A stretch of DNA of 64,000 nt from Clytia hemisphaerica (GCA_902728285.1 CACVBU010000185.1:1812000-1875999), one strand, 5' to 3'. Positions 30,314 through 43,283 are shown, counted from the first letter of the stretch. Translations and numbers: made by a program. The notes: generated from the sequence alone by a model not told the origin.

Positions 30314-33301
30314 ACAATTTTGCATTCTTTAATGTTCAAGGAATTTGCCCCCAAACTGTTCAAAGCAAAGTCCCTTTTATAAAAGATAATATATGCAATA
30401 AAAATTTACTGTTTCTTGGACTGTCTGAAACATGGCTTCATAAGGGCCATATGGAAGCAGAACTTAAGATTGAAAATTTTACCCTATTCCGATGTGATTC
30501 TTCAAGAAAGAAAAGAAACAGAGGGAGATACACAGGTGGAGTGTGTTTTTACGTAAGAGAAGACATTGGTGCAACATTTGAAGAACTCTATTCTTACTAC
30601 TCCTCTAAAACTGTACAACTCCTTTGTATTTACTCGAAAGCTGAAAACATGGCTTTGTTGGTAGCTTACCGCCAACCAGACGATAAAAGCAATGGAAATC
30701 CATCGACATCCATGATTTTATCACCCCACTCAATGGAGTAAAAACAGCAATATCAGAGCTAGGAGCCACCCCAAACATCATTTTTGGTGGTGATTTCAAC
30801 CTACCTAAAGCTACCTGGCCAGATGGCTCACCTAAACCTGGTTGTCCTTTGGATGAAAGAATCATCCTAAACTCATTGAATCAATTCTGCAATGATTATT
30901 TCATCTCTCAATACGTGAAAACTCCCACACATAAAGATGGAAACATACTTGATCTTGTTTTCACAAACAATGAAAACATTATCCATAACTGCTCAACAGT
31001 TCCTGTCCTTCAAAGTACCTCACACCACAAAATTGTCCTGGTATCAACCTGTCTTAATGTTAACACTGTATCAGATGAAGATGAGCAGCCAGAACCTCGT
31101 ACAGGTTTTAGCACCCTGAACTTCTTTGCTGATGAAATAGAAAACCTGGGAAAATATAAAAGAAACCATGCGTCATATCAGGTGGAAGGAAACACTTAGT
31201 GACGACCCAAACGAATTATTGGAAACCATAAATGCCCTGTGTTTCAAAATCTGTAAAGATAATGTACCAACCAGAATACCAATAGAAGGCAAAAGGAGAT
31301 CAAAAGTTGAAAGGTATCGTAGATCCTTAACCAAAAGACGGAGAAAAATCACAAAAAAACTTTTACTCACAAATTCTCAAACCCGAAAGAAAAAAATCAA
31401 TGAGGAGCTGCTACAAATCGAAAAAAAATTGCAAAAATCCTTCCAAGATTCAAAAAGGTTTGCGGAAAATAAAGCTATTGAATCAATCAAAAAGAATTCT
31501 AAATATTTCTTTGCATACGCCAAGAAGAAATCAAAAGTGAGAACTAAAATTGGACCACTAATAGACAAAAACGGGAACCTTACAATGAAGAATAAAGAAA
31601 TGGCTGACATCCTTTCAAATCAATATGCTAAAGTCTTCAGTGAACCCATGTCACCTGACGATCAAGCTTTCAACACACAAACCACTGAAATATCAGAAAT
31701 GGTAGTCACTGAAAATGACATAATGAAAGCCATTGACGAATTATCACCATCCTCAGCTGCTGGTCCAGATGGTTTCCCAGCAATAGTCCTGAAACAATGT
31801 AAAGAAGAATTAGCCATCCCATTGTGCCATCTATGGAAAAACAGTCTGGAAAAAGGAATTGTTCCAAACAAATTGAAAAAAATCAACTATAACCCCAATC
31901 TACAAAGGAGGAAACAAATCACTGGCTGCAAACTACCGACCAGTCGCCTTAACATCACACGTTATAAAGATCTTTGAGAAAGTCATCAGAAAACACATTG
32001 TCAAACACATGGACGAAAATAACTTTTTCAACCCAAATCAGCATGGCTTTAGAAGTGGAAGATCTTGTCTGAGTCAGCTCCTTGAACAACATGATCTTAT
32101 ATTAAACTTACTTGACAAAGAGACCAATGTAGATGTTGTTTACTTAGACTTTTCTAAAGCTTTCGATAAAGTGGATCATTCAATTGTTCTTTCAAAATTC
32201 AAAAGGATAGGAATAACTGGTAAAATCTATAATTGGATAGAGTCCTTTTTGAGAGACAGGCAACAAACTGTAGTGGTTAATGGTGTGAAATCAAACAACC
32301 AAGAAGTTATCTCAGGTGTACCACAAGGAAGTGTACTTGGACCCCTGATTTTCCTGATACTCATTGGAGACATAGATGAGAATGTTATCCAATCTATCGT
32401 CAAGTCCTTTGCAGATGACACTCGCACAACCAAGTCAATAAAGAATGCTGAAGATGTAAAAATATTGCAACAAGACCTTCAGATTTTATATCAATGGACA
32501 ATCGCAAACAATATGAAATTGAATGATGCAAAATTTGAATTGCTACGTTATGGCTCAAATACAGAAATCAAAAATGAATCTCACTATACCTCACCATCAG
32601 GAGATAAAATTGAAGAAAAGGAATATGTTAAAGACCTGGGAGTTCTTATGTCCAATGATTGTCTATTTAAACATCAAATTGAATCAATAATTGAAAAAGC
32701 CAAAAACATCATTTCTTGGATATTACGTACCTTCACTTCCCGCTCTACACATACCATGATCACTCTCTATAAATCACTTGTGATCCCTATACTGGAATAT
32801 TGCTCAGCGTTATGGAGCCCCAGTACTATTAGTCTTATTCAAAGACTTGAAGAGATCCAGAAATCATTCTTAAAACAAATAAAAGGAACACACCAAAATT
32901 ATTGGGAAAGTCTAAAGAAGCTTAGAATATACTCACTCCAAAGAAGGAGAGAACGCTACAGGATCATATACACCTGGAAAATATTGGAAAATCTTGTGCC
33001 AAATATCAATGATTGCTTCAAATCTAAAGAACATCCAAGATTAGGACGAATGTGTTTTAGCAAATACGCCGGTCCAAACAATTCAAAATTACGCGACAGT
33101 ACCCTGACTATACAAGGAGCAAAACTTTTCAATGCAATGCCAAAGAGCATTAGAAACTTGAAAAATTTAACTGTTGACAAATTCAAAAATGCACTTGACA
33201 AACACTTGCAAAAAATTCCCGATGAATCCCAAATCCGTGGTTATACAGGGTGCAGGAGAGTCGACTCAAACTCAATTTTAGACATGAAATCTCTCTGCTG
33301 A
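30304..33301 (+). pseudogene. LINE ORF2: APE endonuclease and reverse transcriptase, frameshifted
   Basis: Nearly full-length ORF2 broken by about three frame changes (near 30700, 31170-31199 and 31975-32009). Endonuclease blocks: NVQGICPQT, LGLSETWLH, then GGDFNLPKATWP and ILDLVFTNN. RT blocks: AAGPDGFPAIVL, NYRPVAL region, PNQHGFRSGRSC, YLDFSKAFDKVDHSI, GVPQGSVLGPLIFL and the catalytic SFADDT. The C-terminal region (YSLQRRRERYRIIYTWKILE) is intact to the stop. It lies in the sense direction within the last TBP intron. Clade is jockey/CR1-like by motif style. The few, widely spaced frame breaks suggest a fairly recent arrival. Confidence 0.95.
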
Positions 33302-34003
33302 TCCATTTCTTCCTTCAGGAATTATGGATTGAATGAAGATTGTGGTGTGGATCAAAAGATTCTTGCCAGAGCGGTACGCTCAAACACATCCAAAAGTATC
33401 CAAAAGTAAGTATGCCCGCTGATAGGATGCCCGCTTGATAGGATGCCTGTGGATGAGCCACGGAAGGTGATCACTAGGAGCCAAGTCGTTATCTCGAGAT
33501 GGCGTGATGTCTGGACGCAGACATATGTATATAGAGAAGTATTAATTTATCGAATTTATCGTAAACTGAATGTTATTTATCTTAATGGAACTTTTTATGT
33601 GAAATATGTATTGGAAAAAACTAATGTCTACTTTGCTCTACTGTCACTCTGAATTCCACTGTACATTCTAGTACTCCCCGTCTTCTAACGGCGGGTCAGA
33701 TCACGAACGCCTGGGTATACAAATAAATATTTGCTTATCGCGCCAGGAGAGGACCGTACAACCTCTTCCCGTGCGACACTGGCTCTCGTGTTTTATCGTT
33801 TGAGTCGGTCTTTGGGTTCCAGAAGCCTGGAGCATTACATGACGTACCTTGATTGATGCAAAAGAAAAGTTTTTATTAAGAAAAATACTATATAATAGTG
33901 AGATCTGTGTGATAAGCGTTTACGGTACTGATTTCTCAGTTTCTCTCCGAAACAAAATGAAACCCTTTTATTGGTTGATTTTGTTTTTACGTCACTTCTA
34001 AGA
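33302..34003 (+). other. LINE 3' untranslated region and unassigned intron sequence
   Basis: Follows the ORF2 stop. A tandem ATCCAAAAGT stretch is at about 33390-33405 and TGATAGGATGCC doublets at 33420-33447. No poly(A) or target duplication was found, so the LINE 3' end is not fixed. The rest is unrecognised. Confidence 0.45.
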
Positions 34004-34500
34004 CGAGCATATAAACGACTGGACATCCATCTCCTTTGTATATTTGTAGATAACACAGCTTCGTTGCCGTATTGTTAAAATGATTTTGATGATATACCTC
34101 TTGGGAATATCTTGCTAATAGGGAGGTTAAGTACCAAAGATAAATCAACGCGACGAACGGACGGGTTTTGACCCGCAACCTGCAGTAAACATGTGGACCT
34201 GCATTTTCTAGAATCCAGGCTGAAACAGCTCAAGAACGAAAAACCGTGAAAATCTTCGTTGTTGAACAAAGAAGATATAACATCTACTTTGCTACCCTTA
34301 CCATCTTGCAGAGAAAGGGTCCGTTCGCTGCCGTTCGTCGCGTAGATTTATATTTGATACATAACCTCCCTAATAACGTTAAAACTTCAACAAAAGACTC
34401 TGTTGTTCTACGCTTCTAAGTCTTTTATCTATATCATAATAACAATGATAACAGAGGCAAAATCATCGTCAGCTTGTCAAAACTTCGACTAATATTAGGG
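34004..34500 (+). mobile_element. CATATAAACGACTGGACAT family element, partial
   Basis: Starts at CATATAAACGACTGGACATC and runs to TTCGACTAATATTAG. It matches the reverse complement of about 62555-62815, and its end also matches 61650-61730. Split by the MITE at 34119-34370. Confidence 0.85.
34119..34370. mobile_element. Harbinger-like MITE nested in the 34-kb element
   Basis: Inverted ends AGGGAGGTTA, then ACGCGACGAACGG on both arms (about 45 bp, imperfect). TAA stands on both sides (34116-34118, 34371-34373). The related element near 62690 reads straight through (CTTGCTAACAACG), giving the empty site. A three-base TWA target duplication is the PIF/Harbinger habit. Confidence 0.88.
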
Positions 34501-35470
34501 GGGGGGGTCCAAAAATGAATTTGAAATCCATTTTTCCATCTCTTACCCCTGGGCGGCTACCAGAGACCCTCTTTTCGGAAAACCGCCCAAAACCGCTAAA
34601 TGTCATTTTTTTTTTAATTTTCCATTATGAATAGCTTTCTAGTGATGTGATATCTTTTTTAAATCAGTTTTTCATCCTGATTCCGAATCTTAAATTCATT
34701 TTTTCATAGCGCTCACCCTTGGCCTGGTATAGGAGGCTGTTTTTTTACTAAAATCTTCGAAACTAAGGAAAATTGATGATTTGAAAATGTTTTACTTTGA
34801 ACGAACTTTGAATGAAAAATTTAATGGTAACAACTAGTTTTAGATCAAGTTTTCATGCTGATTTCAAATTTCAAATTAGTTCCTGCATATCTCCTGCCAC
34901 TGACCTGCTACGGGGCCGGCTACATGAGGTTCCTTATTCAGAAAATATTGCAAAAAATGTGCAAAAATTAATATCATTGAAAGAATAGTTCTAAGCTTTT
35001 AGTTTGTCTGTGGCTTTTTGACACTTGGCTAATTTTATCATGGCTTGCACCCCCCCCCCCCCGCCTGACCGGGGGAGCTACACCTAAAATTTGCCATATA
35101 AGAGGTGGGAGCTGCGTGTTTTACCAACAGGCGGGGGGTCTCTATCTTGGGGGGGAGACCTGTATTAGTTTATGTAAGTCTGGGGGCTAAATAACACTTC
35201 CTATAAATATTTTTCTTTAATGTTGGTTTTTAATTTCTCTAAACCTTTATGTTTTCATGCAAAGTGTGATCTAATCCTTAAAATGCAAAAATGAAGACAT
35301 TTTATTGCATTCTCTAAAAGTGCACACACACATGTAAATAGAGCTTTGTGAATGCCATAAAATTTTTCCCTATACTGGGACTTAAAATTTTATCAGGGGG
35401 GGGGACCTTGTTCTCAGGGGGAACCTAAATTTGGCGTAGGGGCCTAGAACCCCAGTCGGAGCCATGCAGC
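34501..35470. repeat. Decayed tandem units with G or C runs
   Basis: Three roughly 170-190-bp stretches share the order TTTCAAATT, a CTC..CCC..GGC box, then AGGCTG or AGACC and an AAAATCTTCG-like tail (about 34515-34930). Single G or C runs of 8-13 occur near 34500, 35050, 35150 and 35400. No gene. Confidence 0.5.
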
Positions 35471-36343
35471 AAACAACAATTAAAATATTAATCTAATTAA
35501 CATTTTTACGAGTCGACATTATCTGTTGATACATAATCTTGGTCAAATATTCACTAAACTTTTTTATTTCCCATCGAACAGTAAAAAGTTTGCATGAATT
35601 CTTACTTCACTATTTTTTTGAAAACGGAATACTTTTATAAGATGAGAACTTTAACTTTAGAAAATGCCAAAAAAGCGAAAAAAAGTCTGAATAGGAAATA
35701 CGTTTATATTATGCAAGATACTCCGAATTTAGCCTAAATCAAGACCAGGGTTAGAACAAATTGAGGCTGAACGTATTTAAAAATAAGAACATTCGAATAA
35801 GATGTTCTTATAAAAGAATGTGTTTATTTACCAGGGATAATGATTATACACAAACAGGACACGATATTGGACCAATTAATAAATCCGTTTCTTATGACGT
35901 CTTTACGCTGATTTAACGATCTTTAACGACCCCTACTTTACTACATTAATATTTGAATTCGAAAATCTGCACCAATATTATCATTTTCATCATATTTTGC
36001 ATGCGTGTTGTTTTAAGCACCAGTAATTATTAGATACATTTATTTTGCAGAGTCAAACCTACAGAGTTGAGCAAAGCTCGACTGCTGTTTCCACCATGTG
36101 CAATATCCCTCATGACAGTGACTCTACACAAACCTTTACAACACCAGAGTGAATTTCAAAATTTTAATAAATAGAAACACAAAGTCCCGTGGTCCCCACA
36201 AGGTCTCCATGAGTCCTTCATGAGACCTCCAAGAAAATTTGTTTGAAATATCGAGTACTAACTTGCACGGTGTTTCATGTTTGTACAATTGAAAGTTAGA
36301 CCCTTATTTCTATTAAACTTCTTCTGTTTATTTTCTATCATAG
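35471..36343 (+). other. Intron end; possible short spliced frame
   Basis: No supported gene. One oddity: an acceptor-like TTTATTTTGCAG at about 36040-36051 opens a 40-codon frame (SKARLLFPPCAISLMTVTLH inside) that closes just after an AATAAA at about 36167. Length alone is not convincing. Confidence 0.3.
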
Positions 36344-36515
36344 CTACGAGCCTGAACTTTTCCCTGGTCTCATTTACCGTATGTTGAATCCAAAAATCGT
36401 ACTACTCATCTTCGTCTCCGGTAAAGTCGTATTAACTGGTGCCAAAGTTCGATCGGAAATTTACGAAGCTTTCGAAAACATTTATCCAATCTTGAGAGGG
36501 TTTCGTAAAACGTGA
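36344..36515 (+). CDS. TBP: TATA-box-binding protein, final exon
   Basis: Acceptor CTATCATAG. The split codon gives Ser, then [40 protein letters not shown] and [16 protein letters not shown], ending in TGA. It holds the second pair of DNA-wedging Phe residues (ELFPGL and LIFVSG) and the closing helix. Only one Thr follows RK, whereas many animals end RKTT. Counting all five exons, 172 codons of core are present, essentially the full saddle domain lacking its first few residues. Joined frames are open, so the gene looks functional. Confidence 0.98.
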
Positions 36516-37386
36516 TCCATTTATCGATGTTTGCTGGTCCTGCTGTTTTTCTATGGAGACTCTTTTTCACTGGACATGGAGTTCTGTCTGGTTGGTTTAC
36601 GTTTTTGGAATCCATGCAGCTGATTTGATATTCGGTTGCCGGTTGATTAATAACTTTATGGATTTGTGATTTTGAGAAAATGGTTTCTGAAATGAAACAG
36701 AAGTGTTGGTTGGTTATTTTCGATCTTCAAACATTCGATGAAGATGCATGGCTTTACTGTGAAATGTGATGTATTTTATCGCCGACCTGATACTTTTCAT
36801 CTTGAGTTGAAACATCTTGAGATTTTCCTGTACATATTTATGTTATACCTTTTTGATTGGTTTACTAGAAACTTAATTTATAATTTTAAAATTCGGTATC
36901 TCGGTGTGTTTGCCGTCGTCGAGCAAAGTGGACGGCGATTTCGGCCCCATGTCAGCTTTGCTTTATACCGTCGCCATCGATTTATCTCGAATACATAAAC
37001 TCGCTATTGCCTAACTTTCGAGGAGTCACAGTTTCATTGATTGAAAAAAGCAGTTAAGGAACAGAAATAGCTCTGAGCAAATTCCAAACATAACTTAGAG
37101 TACAGTACGTACATACCTCTGTTTTGGTTCCAATGTACGCACGAAAAATATCAAAACAAAAAACTATTTTCAGCCAATCAGAACTTGTTTACTTGATATT
37201 TGCTCTTGCGAATAACACAGAATCAAAGAGCAGAGAACTCATTCCAAACACATATCCAGACTAAAGTAATTGCATTGTTTTATATTACGATGTTTTTAAA
37301 TTGATAATATTTTTCATTATTTTTCATGTATTATAGGATGACCTAAAGTTTTTGTTCAAATAAACCTTTCAAAAAAACGAAAATCT
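36516..37386 (+). other. TBP 3' flank / likely 3' UTR
   Basis: No separate gene. An 86-codon frame at 36738-36998 has no recognisable domain and is probably chance. Confidence 0.5.
37359..37364 (+). terminator. Candidate poly(A) signal for TBP
   Basis: First plain AATAAA I found downstream of the TBP stop, about 840 bp away and 20 bp before the second 4-kb repeat. Inference only. Confidence 0.4.
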
Positions 37387-40300
37387 TTAAAAGTAACGGT
37401 GAATTAATTTGTTACAAGGGGATAGAACCAGAACGAGTTTCTCCTCCCCCAACTTTTTTCTACGAGGAATTATCATATTTGATTTTTATCTGCAGCATTT
37501 AACATCTTGGCTGCATCATTTTGAAGAACGCTGAAACAATGTTTTGGACTGAATAGGTTGCTAGCTCGTTTTGAATATGTTTGGCTGATTGTAAAAAAAA
37601 GTATAAAACCGAGTACAGGGTTTCTCAACGTATAGACCTTCTAGTATTTATAGATACATTTCATCTAATCACTGACGCTTTTCCGAACGTCTCTGATTTC
37701 CGAGCGCTTAACCACAATTCGTTTCTTTTGAAGATAATCGGCCTCGTCCTGTCAATATAATTGAAAAGTTTTTTTTTCCGGTGTTATGCAAAGCTTATAA
37801 AATACTTTTTACAACTAGTTTTTCCTTAATACATTTTTTCCGGTCATCTAGACGTTCTTTATTGCACGCAATTGAGCCTTCGATTCTTCTTACTGTATAA
37901 TCATAATATTATCATATTACATCAGTGGCCTCTACAATAGCGGTCTCGTGGTTTTGATACAAGGGGCTAGTCCACTCGTTTGGGAGCTCTATGGGGCCCC
38001 CTTTAGGGGCAATAAAGATTCTGAATTTTGCCATTTCGCTTTATAACTCGAATAAATTTAAACGTGAGTGTTTGAGTTATGGAGAATCTATTGTACAACT
38101 TACTTTACTCAGCCTGATTGGTTTGTTCTTTTACTAACTTGACTTGTTTTTGGGTCAGAGTCGGGATGATTCACCTTACGATATTTTATATCTCAAACTC
38201 TCAAAGGAAAAAAACTTTTCTTTTAGATATGGAGAAAATACACCTTTTCGACCGTAGTCGCGCGGTCAGGCGCGTGCCACTTAATTATTTAATTAACCCC
38301 CTAAACTCGATACAATCCTTTTTTGACACATTTTTCTATAGTCTATAGGTGCGAAAAAAGGACTGGGACGGTTTTAGTGGGATAAAGCGGACAAAAAAAT
38401 GCCCGCATCGTAATTGGGGGCTACGGTCGAAAAGATTTATTTGAGATAAACAAAGCCTGATTACGCATTGATGTTACTCCGTAATGGACTATAGTACTTA
38501 ACAATCATTTACTACCACAATTATGTACAGGAAAAGAAAATTACCCAAATTACCCATAAATTCTTTTAGAAGAATGTCATTGACCAATGGGAGGATGGTA
38601 GGTTGACCTTCAACTATGTTCTTCTTTCAAAACCTCATCATGTCACATAATTATCTCAGTAGTAAATTAAGCAGACACAGCTTGATTTTTTTATAAGAAC
38701 TCGAAGCTGAAATTTGGCGATCATCTGGGAGTCTAAGTCGGAGTTTATACTTCAAAAATGAATACGAAGAAAATATAAATCATAAAGGCCTTTTTAAGTT
38801 ATGTCAACAAATTAAAAATATTTATACTAAATAAGAAGACTAAACCAAAATTTACATACAAATGAGAAGATTGAGCCAAAATTCACTCGTTCCTATAAAA
38901 AAATGTTTATCAATAAGACTTAAATGTAATGAATGAATGGAGGAAAAAACTCAGGAAATGCAGGAACTGAACGCAAATTTTGAGTGTCATATGGGAAATT
39001 AGCCTTTGCTGAGTTATTTCAAGAATTTTAAGCCAATTATCAATCTATAGTCTGATTCACTTACGTCGCATTCCATTCACATCAGACTTATGATGGCATA
39101 CTCTTCATATGGCCCATTCAATCTTCTATAATTAGATGATCGAAAAATTCAAAGATAACTCAAGGATAATTAAGATGCTTAGCTTGTCTTAAGAAGTTGA
39201 AACTAGGCACCTTCATTGAATAGCTAGCAGCTATTCACGATATTTATTAATGTTTTTCGACAGAAACACTCCCGTTTTTACCAGTAGTGGCAAATTTCAA
39301 AAAAAATTCCACTACTGGCAAATACCGGGTTGCTTCCGTAAAAGACATTACATAATGCATATCATAAATCGGCGTCAATACTAAACATTGCGCTCGAACA
39401 CAAGAACACAGAATAATGGATGTACCGTTTCCACGTCACATAAGGATGCCGGCAAGTCTCTTAAGGGCCACTCACATATCGATTTTCCCACAATTAGTGC
39501 AAATACAATTTTCTGTGTAAAAACTATGAAAAATAGACGACAAAACTATCCGTAGCGAGAGTAGTTAACAAAATAAAAATATCTGGCTTACCTGTTAGAA
39601 AAATTAGAATTCAATCAGTCCCGAAAATCGATGTTTCGATTGATTCAGTTGATTTTCTTAGCTGATCTTTCTGATCCCCCACCCCCTCGCGTCAACTTGA
39701 CGTTAGTCGTGAGAAATATTGATATGTGAGTTGTCCCTTACCTACCTACACCCCTGATAGATTAGCGTACATTAATTTGCCGAAGTTGCAGTTTACCGCC
39801 GTCTAGATGCGTAGGCTATTAAGTGACACTTATTAGTACCGTAGATAGGATGTCTCAATTAATCCTGGGGAAACATACTTGGCGTATTTACGGTATTAGC
39901 CAAATTCTGGAATCGCTCGCTACGCTGCAGTTGATGTGCGTTTATAGGAACAAAAATCGAGGTGGAAGCCATTTTGTTTGCATTTTTTAGCTGGGGAAGC
40001 ACTGCCAAAACAGTGCTTTTTGAGTCGATTTTGTGTATTTGGTGTAGACTTCTATCATACATTGGAATAACAGAGAATACTTAGACAACGCAGAACGGTC
40101 CTAAAACTGACTGCCTAACAAATTGAAGTTACCTTTTGTAGATTGCTGGTCTTTTACAGATGTTAAAGTGGCAATAGGAAAGATTAGCCATCCTACGACA
40201 CACCTCGTGGTTTGACATGAACTTCAAAGTTTATTCATTTTAGTTATTTTAGCAAATTACGTTTCTCTGCAACCTGCTTATTTTTCTTTGCCAAGAAAAA

Positions 40301-41052
40301 GAAAAAAAAGAAATTGTATGTCATACCCAACCCACTTATTATCAATCAGATCTATTTTCAAAAGTATGAAATCATCCAAAATAACAATGAAAGTCTTTCA
40401 TTAGAATGCCAGTTATACAATTTTTGGGTTGGTAAGATTTGGAATTTTCATTTGCGTCTGTCCAGCCTACGTACTACCTGCTCAAAAATTAATCAATATG
40501 CCAACTCTCGACCATATCGAAACTATATGTACGCTTTTTTATAAGAACATCCAAAATTATTGAAGCCTTCGGATTATGTTCTTGACTTTTTGGGTTGTAA
40601 GCCTAAAAATGTTTTTAGAATGTTCTTATTTTCTCCATTTTGTGACCATTTTCCTAAAAAATCGGTTGTTTTCGAGTCCGCGAAGCCTTGTATTTTGGCC
40701 ATCGAAGCCTTATCTTATGTTCTTATACAGTTTGGAAAAACGTGTTTATGAGGTTATTGGTCTAATTATTCACTTTTTAGGCGAGGTTAGAGAATTTTTG
40801 CTTATTTTACCACAGACACGAAACGTAATTTTGCTAATAAAAGCATAACATTCATTAACAGTTTCAGAAAGTGATTAATTTGAGCCAGAAACCTAAATTA
40901 ATATGCGATTATGACTTTTTCGGTTTTGAACGTTTCGTATGGGAAAAGACCAAGGTAACTTCTATATAGTTCTACTTCCGGCTGATCGCTCTGCTTTTGA
41001 TAATTTGGTGACTTTGAGTTAGTAGACTAGGAACACTGGGCGAGGTCGCTTT
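37387..41052 (+). repeat. Roughly 4-kb direct repeat, copy 2 (downstream of TBP)
   Basis: Collinear with 14762-18757 from TTTAAAAGTAACGGTGAATT to GGGCGAGGTCGCTTTT. Differences include loss or absence of the 17210-17747 element and a replaced stretch around 39850-40080. It contains the shared MITEs 39233-39369, 39461-39741 and 40532-40744. Confidence 0.93.
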
Positions 41053-41784
41053 TTTGAAAGAAAAATACCAAAATTAGACCAAAATAACCAAAAAATCAAA
41101 TAAATCTCATATTATCAAAATAAAAACATTGCCCCATTCATCTTTTACCTTGAAACAACAATTTTCATTTTGCGGGCTGTTTTGCTGTCCGCCTTAGTGT
41201 CATATCTGAAACAGAGAACACTTCTAAAAATAATAGGAGATAGATTATGCTACAGTTTAAGACTAGACGAGTTTCATCTAAGAGGAATAAACGTGAAGAC
41301 GGGAGTTTTTTCGGGAGTAGCTGTTGTCTTAGACTATATCAACACAGACTCTATTTTCCGCGGTGCAACATATTACGTTTTATAATATACAAACTATGTT
41401 ATATCATATTAATACGGACGATAGCATCGTCTAGAAAGAGATATCATTTCTTGCTTGGATTGCGCATATCTAGACGATATCATGAATCGAAAAGGCGTCC
41501 GTGTCAGAATTCCCTCATCCTCGAAAAATATCAAAACACGTGTTATATTTCCGCATATTAAACTAATTTTTTTTTTGAGATTCATAAGCGGATGTGCTGA
41601 TTTGTTTTTAGTCATCGAATAATGTGCTGGCAATTCGCCCAAATGCTATATCGTTAGCAAGCATGCCTTGTAAATAAAAAACAATTCAGCATTCCTTCTA
41701 TACTCAATTCCTTACTCGTAATGATTATGAAAGTCCGAAAGGCCAATCTCGTGATATCGTTACATGGACTTTGATGCATATTCC
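41053..41784. other. No gene recognised
   Basis: Small frames on both strands (for example 41170-41385 +, 41409-41642 -) show no domain. Two short inverted motifs with TCTAGACGAT and ATCGTCTAGA lie near 41425-41480. Confidence 0.5.
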
Positions 41785-41934
41785 AATTTATGATATTAAT
41801 GACGTAATGTTTTCTACGGAAGTACCCCAGTTTTAGCCAGTAGTGGCAAATTTAAACTAGAAAAAAATTTGCCACCACTGGCATAAACCAGGGTCTTTCC
41901 GTAGAAAAGATTACGTCATGAATATCATGAATTT
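41785..41934. mobile_element. MITE, same family as 16608-16766
   Basis: Inverted ends AATTTATGATATT and AATATCATGAATT with inner TAATGTTTTCTACGGAA and TTTCCGTAGAAAAGATTA. The centre holds the paired CCAGTAGTGGCAAATTT blocks. Confidence 0.9.
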
Positions 41935-43135
41935 TCCCAATGTCCATAAGAAATATTGTAGGCACTGTCACTCGGACGTGATTTTGCCACGAACTGATTA
42001 AAAATATTCTTGGAAAAATTTTTGATACATTAAAGTTCATCCAAGTGTGTACCATAATGTGTGCATTTCATTACGAATACACCTCAATTTCAATATGTAA
42101 TTCACCGTTGAAAAGATAATCACGAGCACCATTCATAGGCCTTCGCTTCATATTTTACATTTTTTTGAAAATTGAAGAAGGAAAAACGATTTTTTTCCTT
42201 TGATGCTTGAAACTTTATTTTTAATACAAAGGTATTTGAACCTTGGTTAATCCAAATGAAAATTCTATTTTTTTACGATACTTTACTTAAAAGTTTAAAG
42301 ATGATTCGTTTGAGCTGCTTGGTCTCTGCTTGTTTTTTTTGTGTCAACGGGTCACACTTGTAGATTGTAACCTTGGATACCGCAAAGCCACATAATAGAC
42401 ACACCCTTCTCACAGAATAAATTTTTCAGCTAGTTTTAGGAGTAAAAATTACCAACTGAAAATCAATTGGGGATTTATGGCCGGGAATTTGAATTCAATT
42501 GTTTTGTCAAATTCTCGGGTAAATTAATGCGTGTCCAAATTTTCGTTAATTTTTCGGAGGCAATTCCACCCCTCCTAGCATAATAAATTATACCTTTAAA
42601 GAAGTGCATTACGATGTAGAACATGAAAATCGGTGTTACTTAAATTTAGGTTTTGCCAATTTCGAGAAAAACCGCAAAAACCAAAAAATGCTGACGTCAG
42701 CAAAACTTGTTCTTTAAATAACTCCAGTTTGGCTAATGGTATGAACATGAAATTTGGAACAGAGTTGCACATGAAGTTGCGAACGCCCGGGATATTTTGG
42801 GCACTACCGCATAAAACATTACGTTATGAATATCATGAATAGTGTATTACGAAGGTTCAAAGTGCATTTTGTACCCCCAAGATCAATTTTCTAGTTTCTA
42901 GGATGTACATTTAAAAAAAGGACACGCACGTTTGATTTCCGGCGGAAACTTAGCATGATGCCCTTATTTTGATAGATATTAATTGATACTGACTTCTTAG
43001 CTAGAAAGGGTTTGTTTATTCCATTCAATATGATGACTATATTTTTGGCACGCGACCCTTACATTTTGAGTCTTATTATTTTATTATATATACGATCTCG
43101 TGCCCACACCGGTACGGAAATGACAAAATGGTCAA
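41935..43135. other. No gene recognised; one solo MITE end
   Basis: AT-rich. At 42800-42843 the phrase ACTACCGCATAAAACATTAC, then ATGAATATCATGAAT, is a lone end of the 41785 family. Confidence 0.5.
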
Positions 43136-43283
43136 CTCATGATACGCACCATTGCAATGCCTTGTGACATTACATCATGGACACAACAGGTTGTAAGTGA
43201 CATATAAAATCAGTCAATACGTCACTTTCAACCAATCAGCTGTTGGGTCCACGGAAGACATTGCAATGGTGCATATCATGAAT
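43136..43283. mobile_element. MITE, CTCATGATACGCACCATTGC ends
   Basis: 148 bp with inverted ends CATGATACGCACCATTGCAA and TTGCAATGGTGCATATCATG and a non-coding centre. Confidence 0.88.

Noticed and set aside
36406..36615. Minus-strand frame over the last TBP exon
   Set aside because: Antisense shadow of TBP coding sequence.
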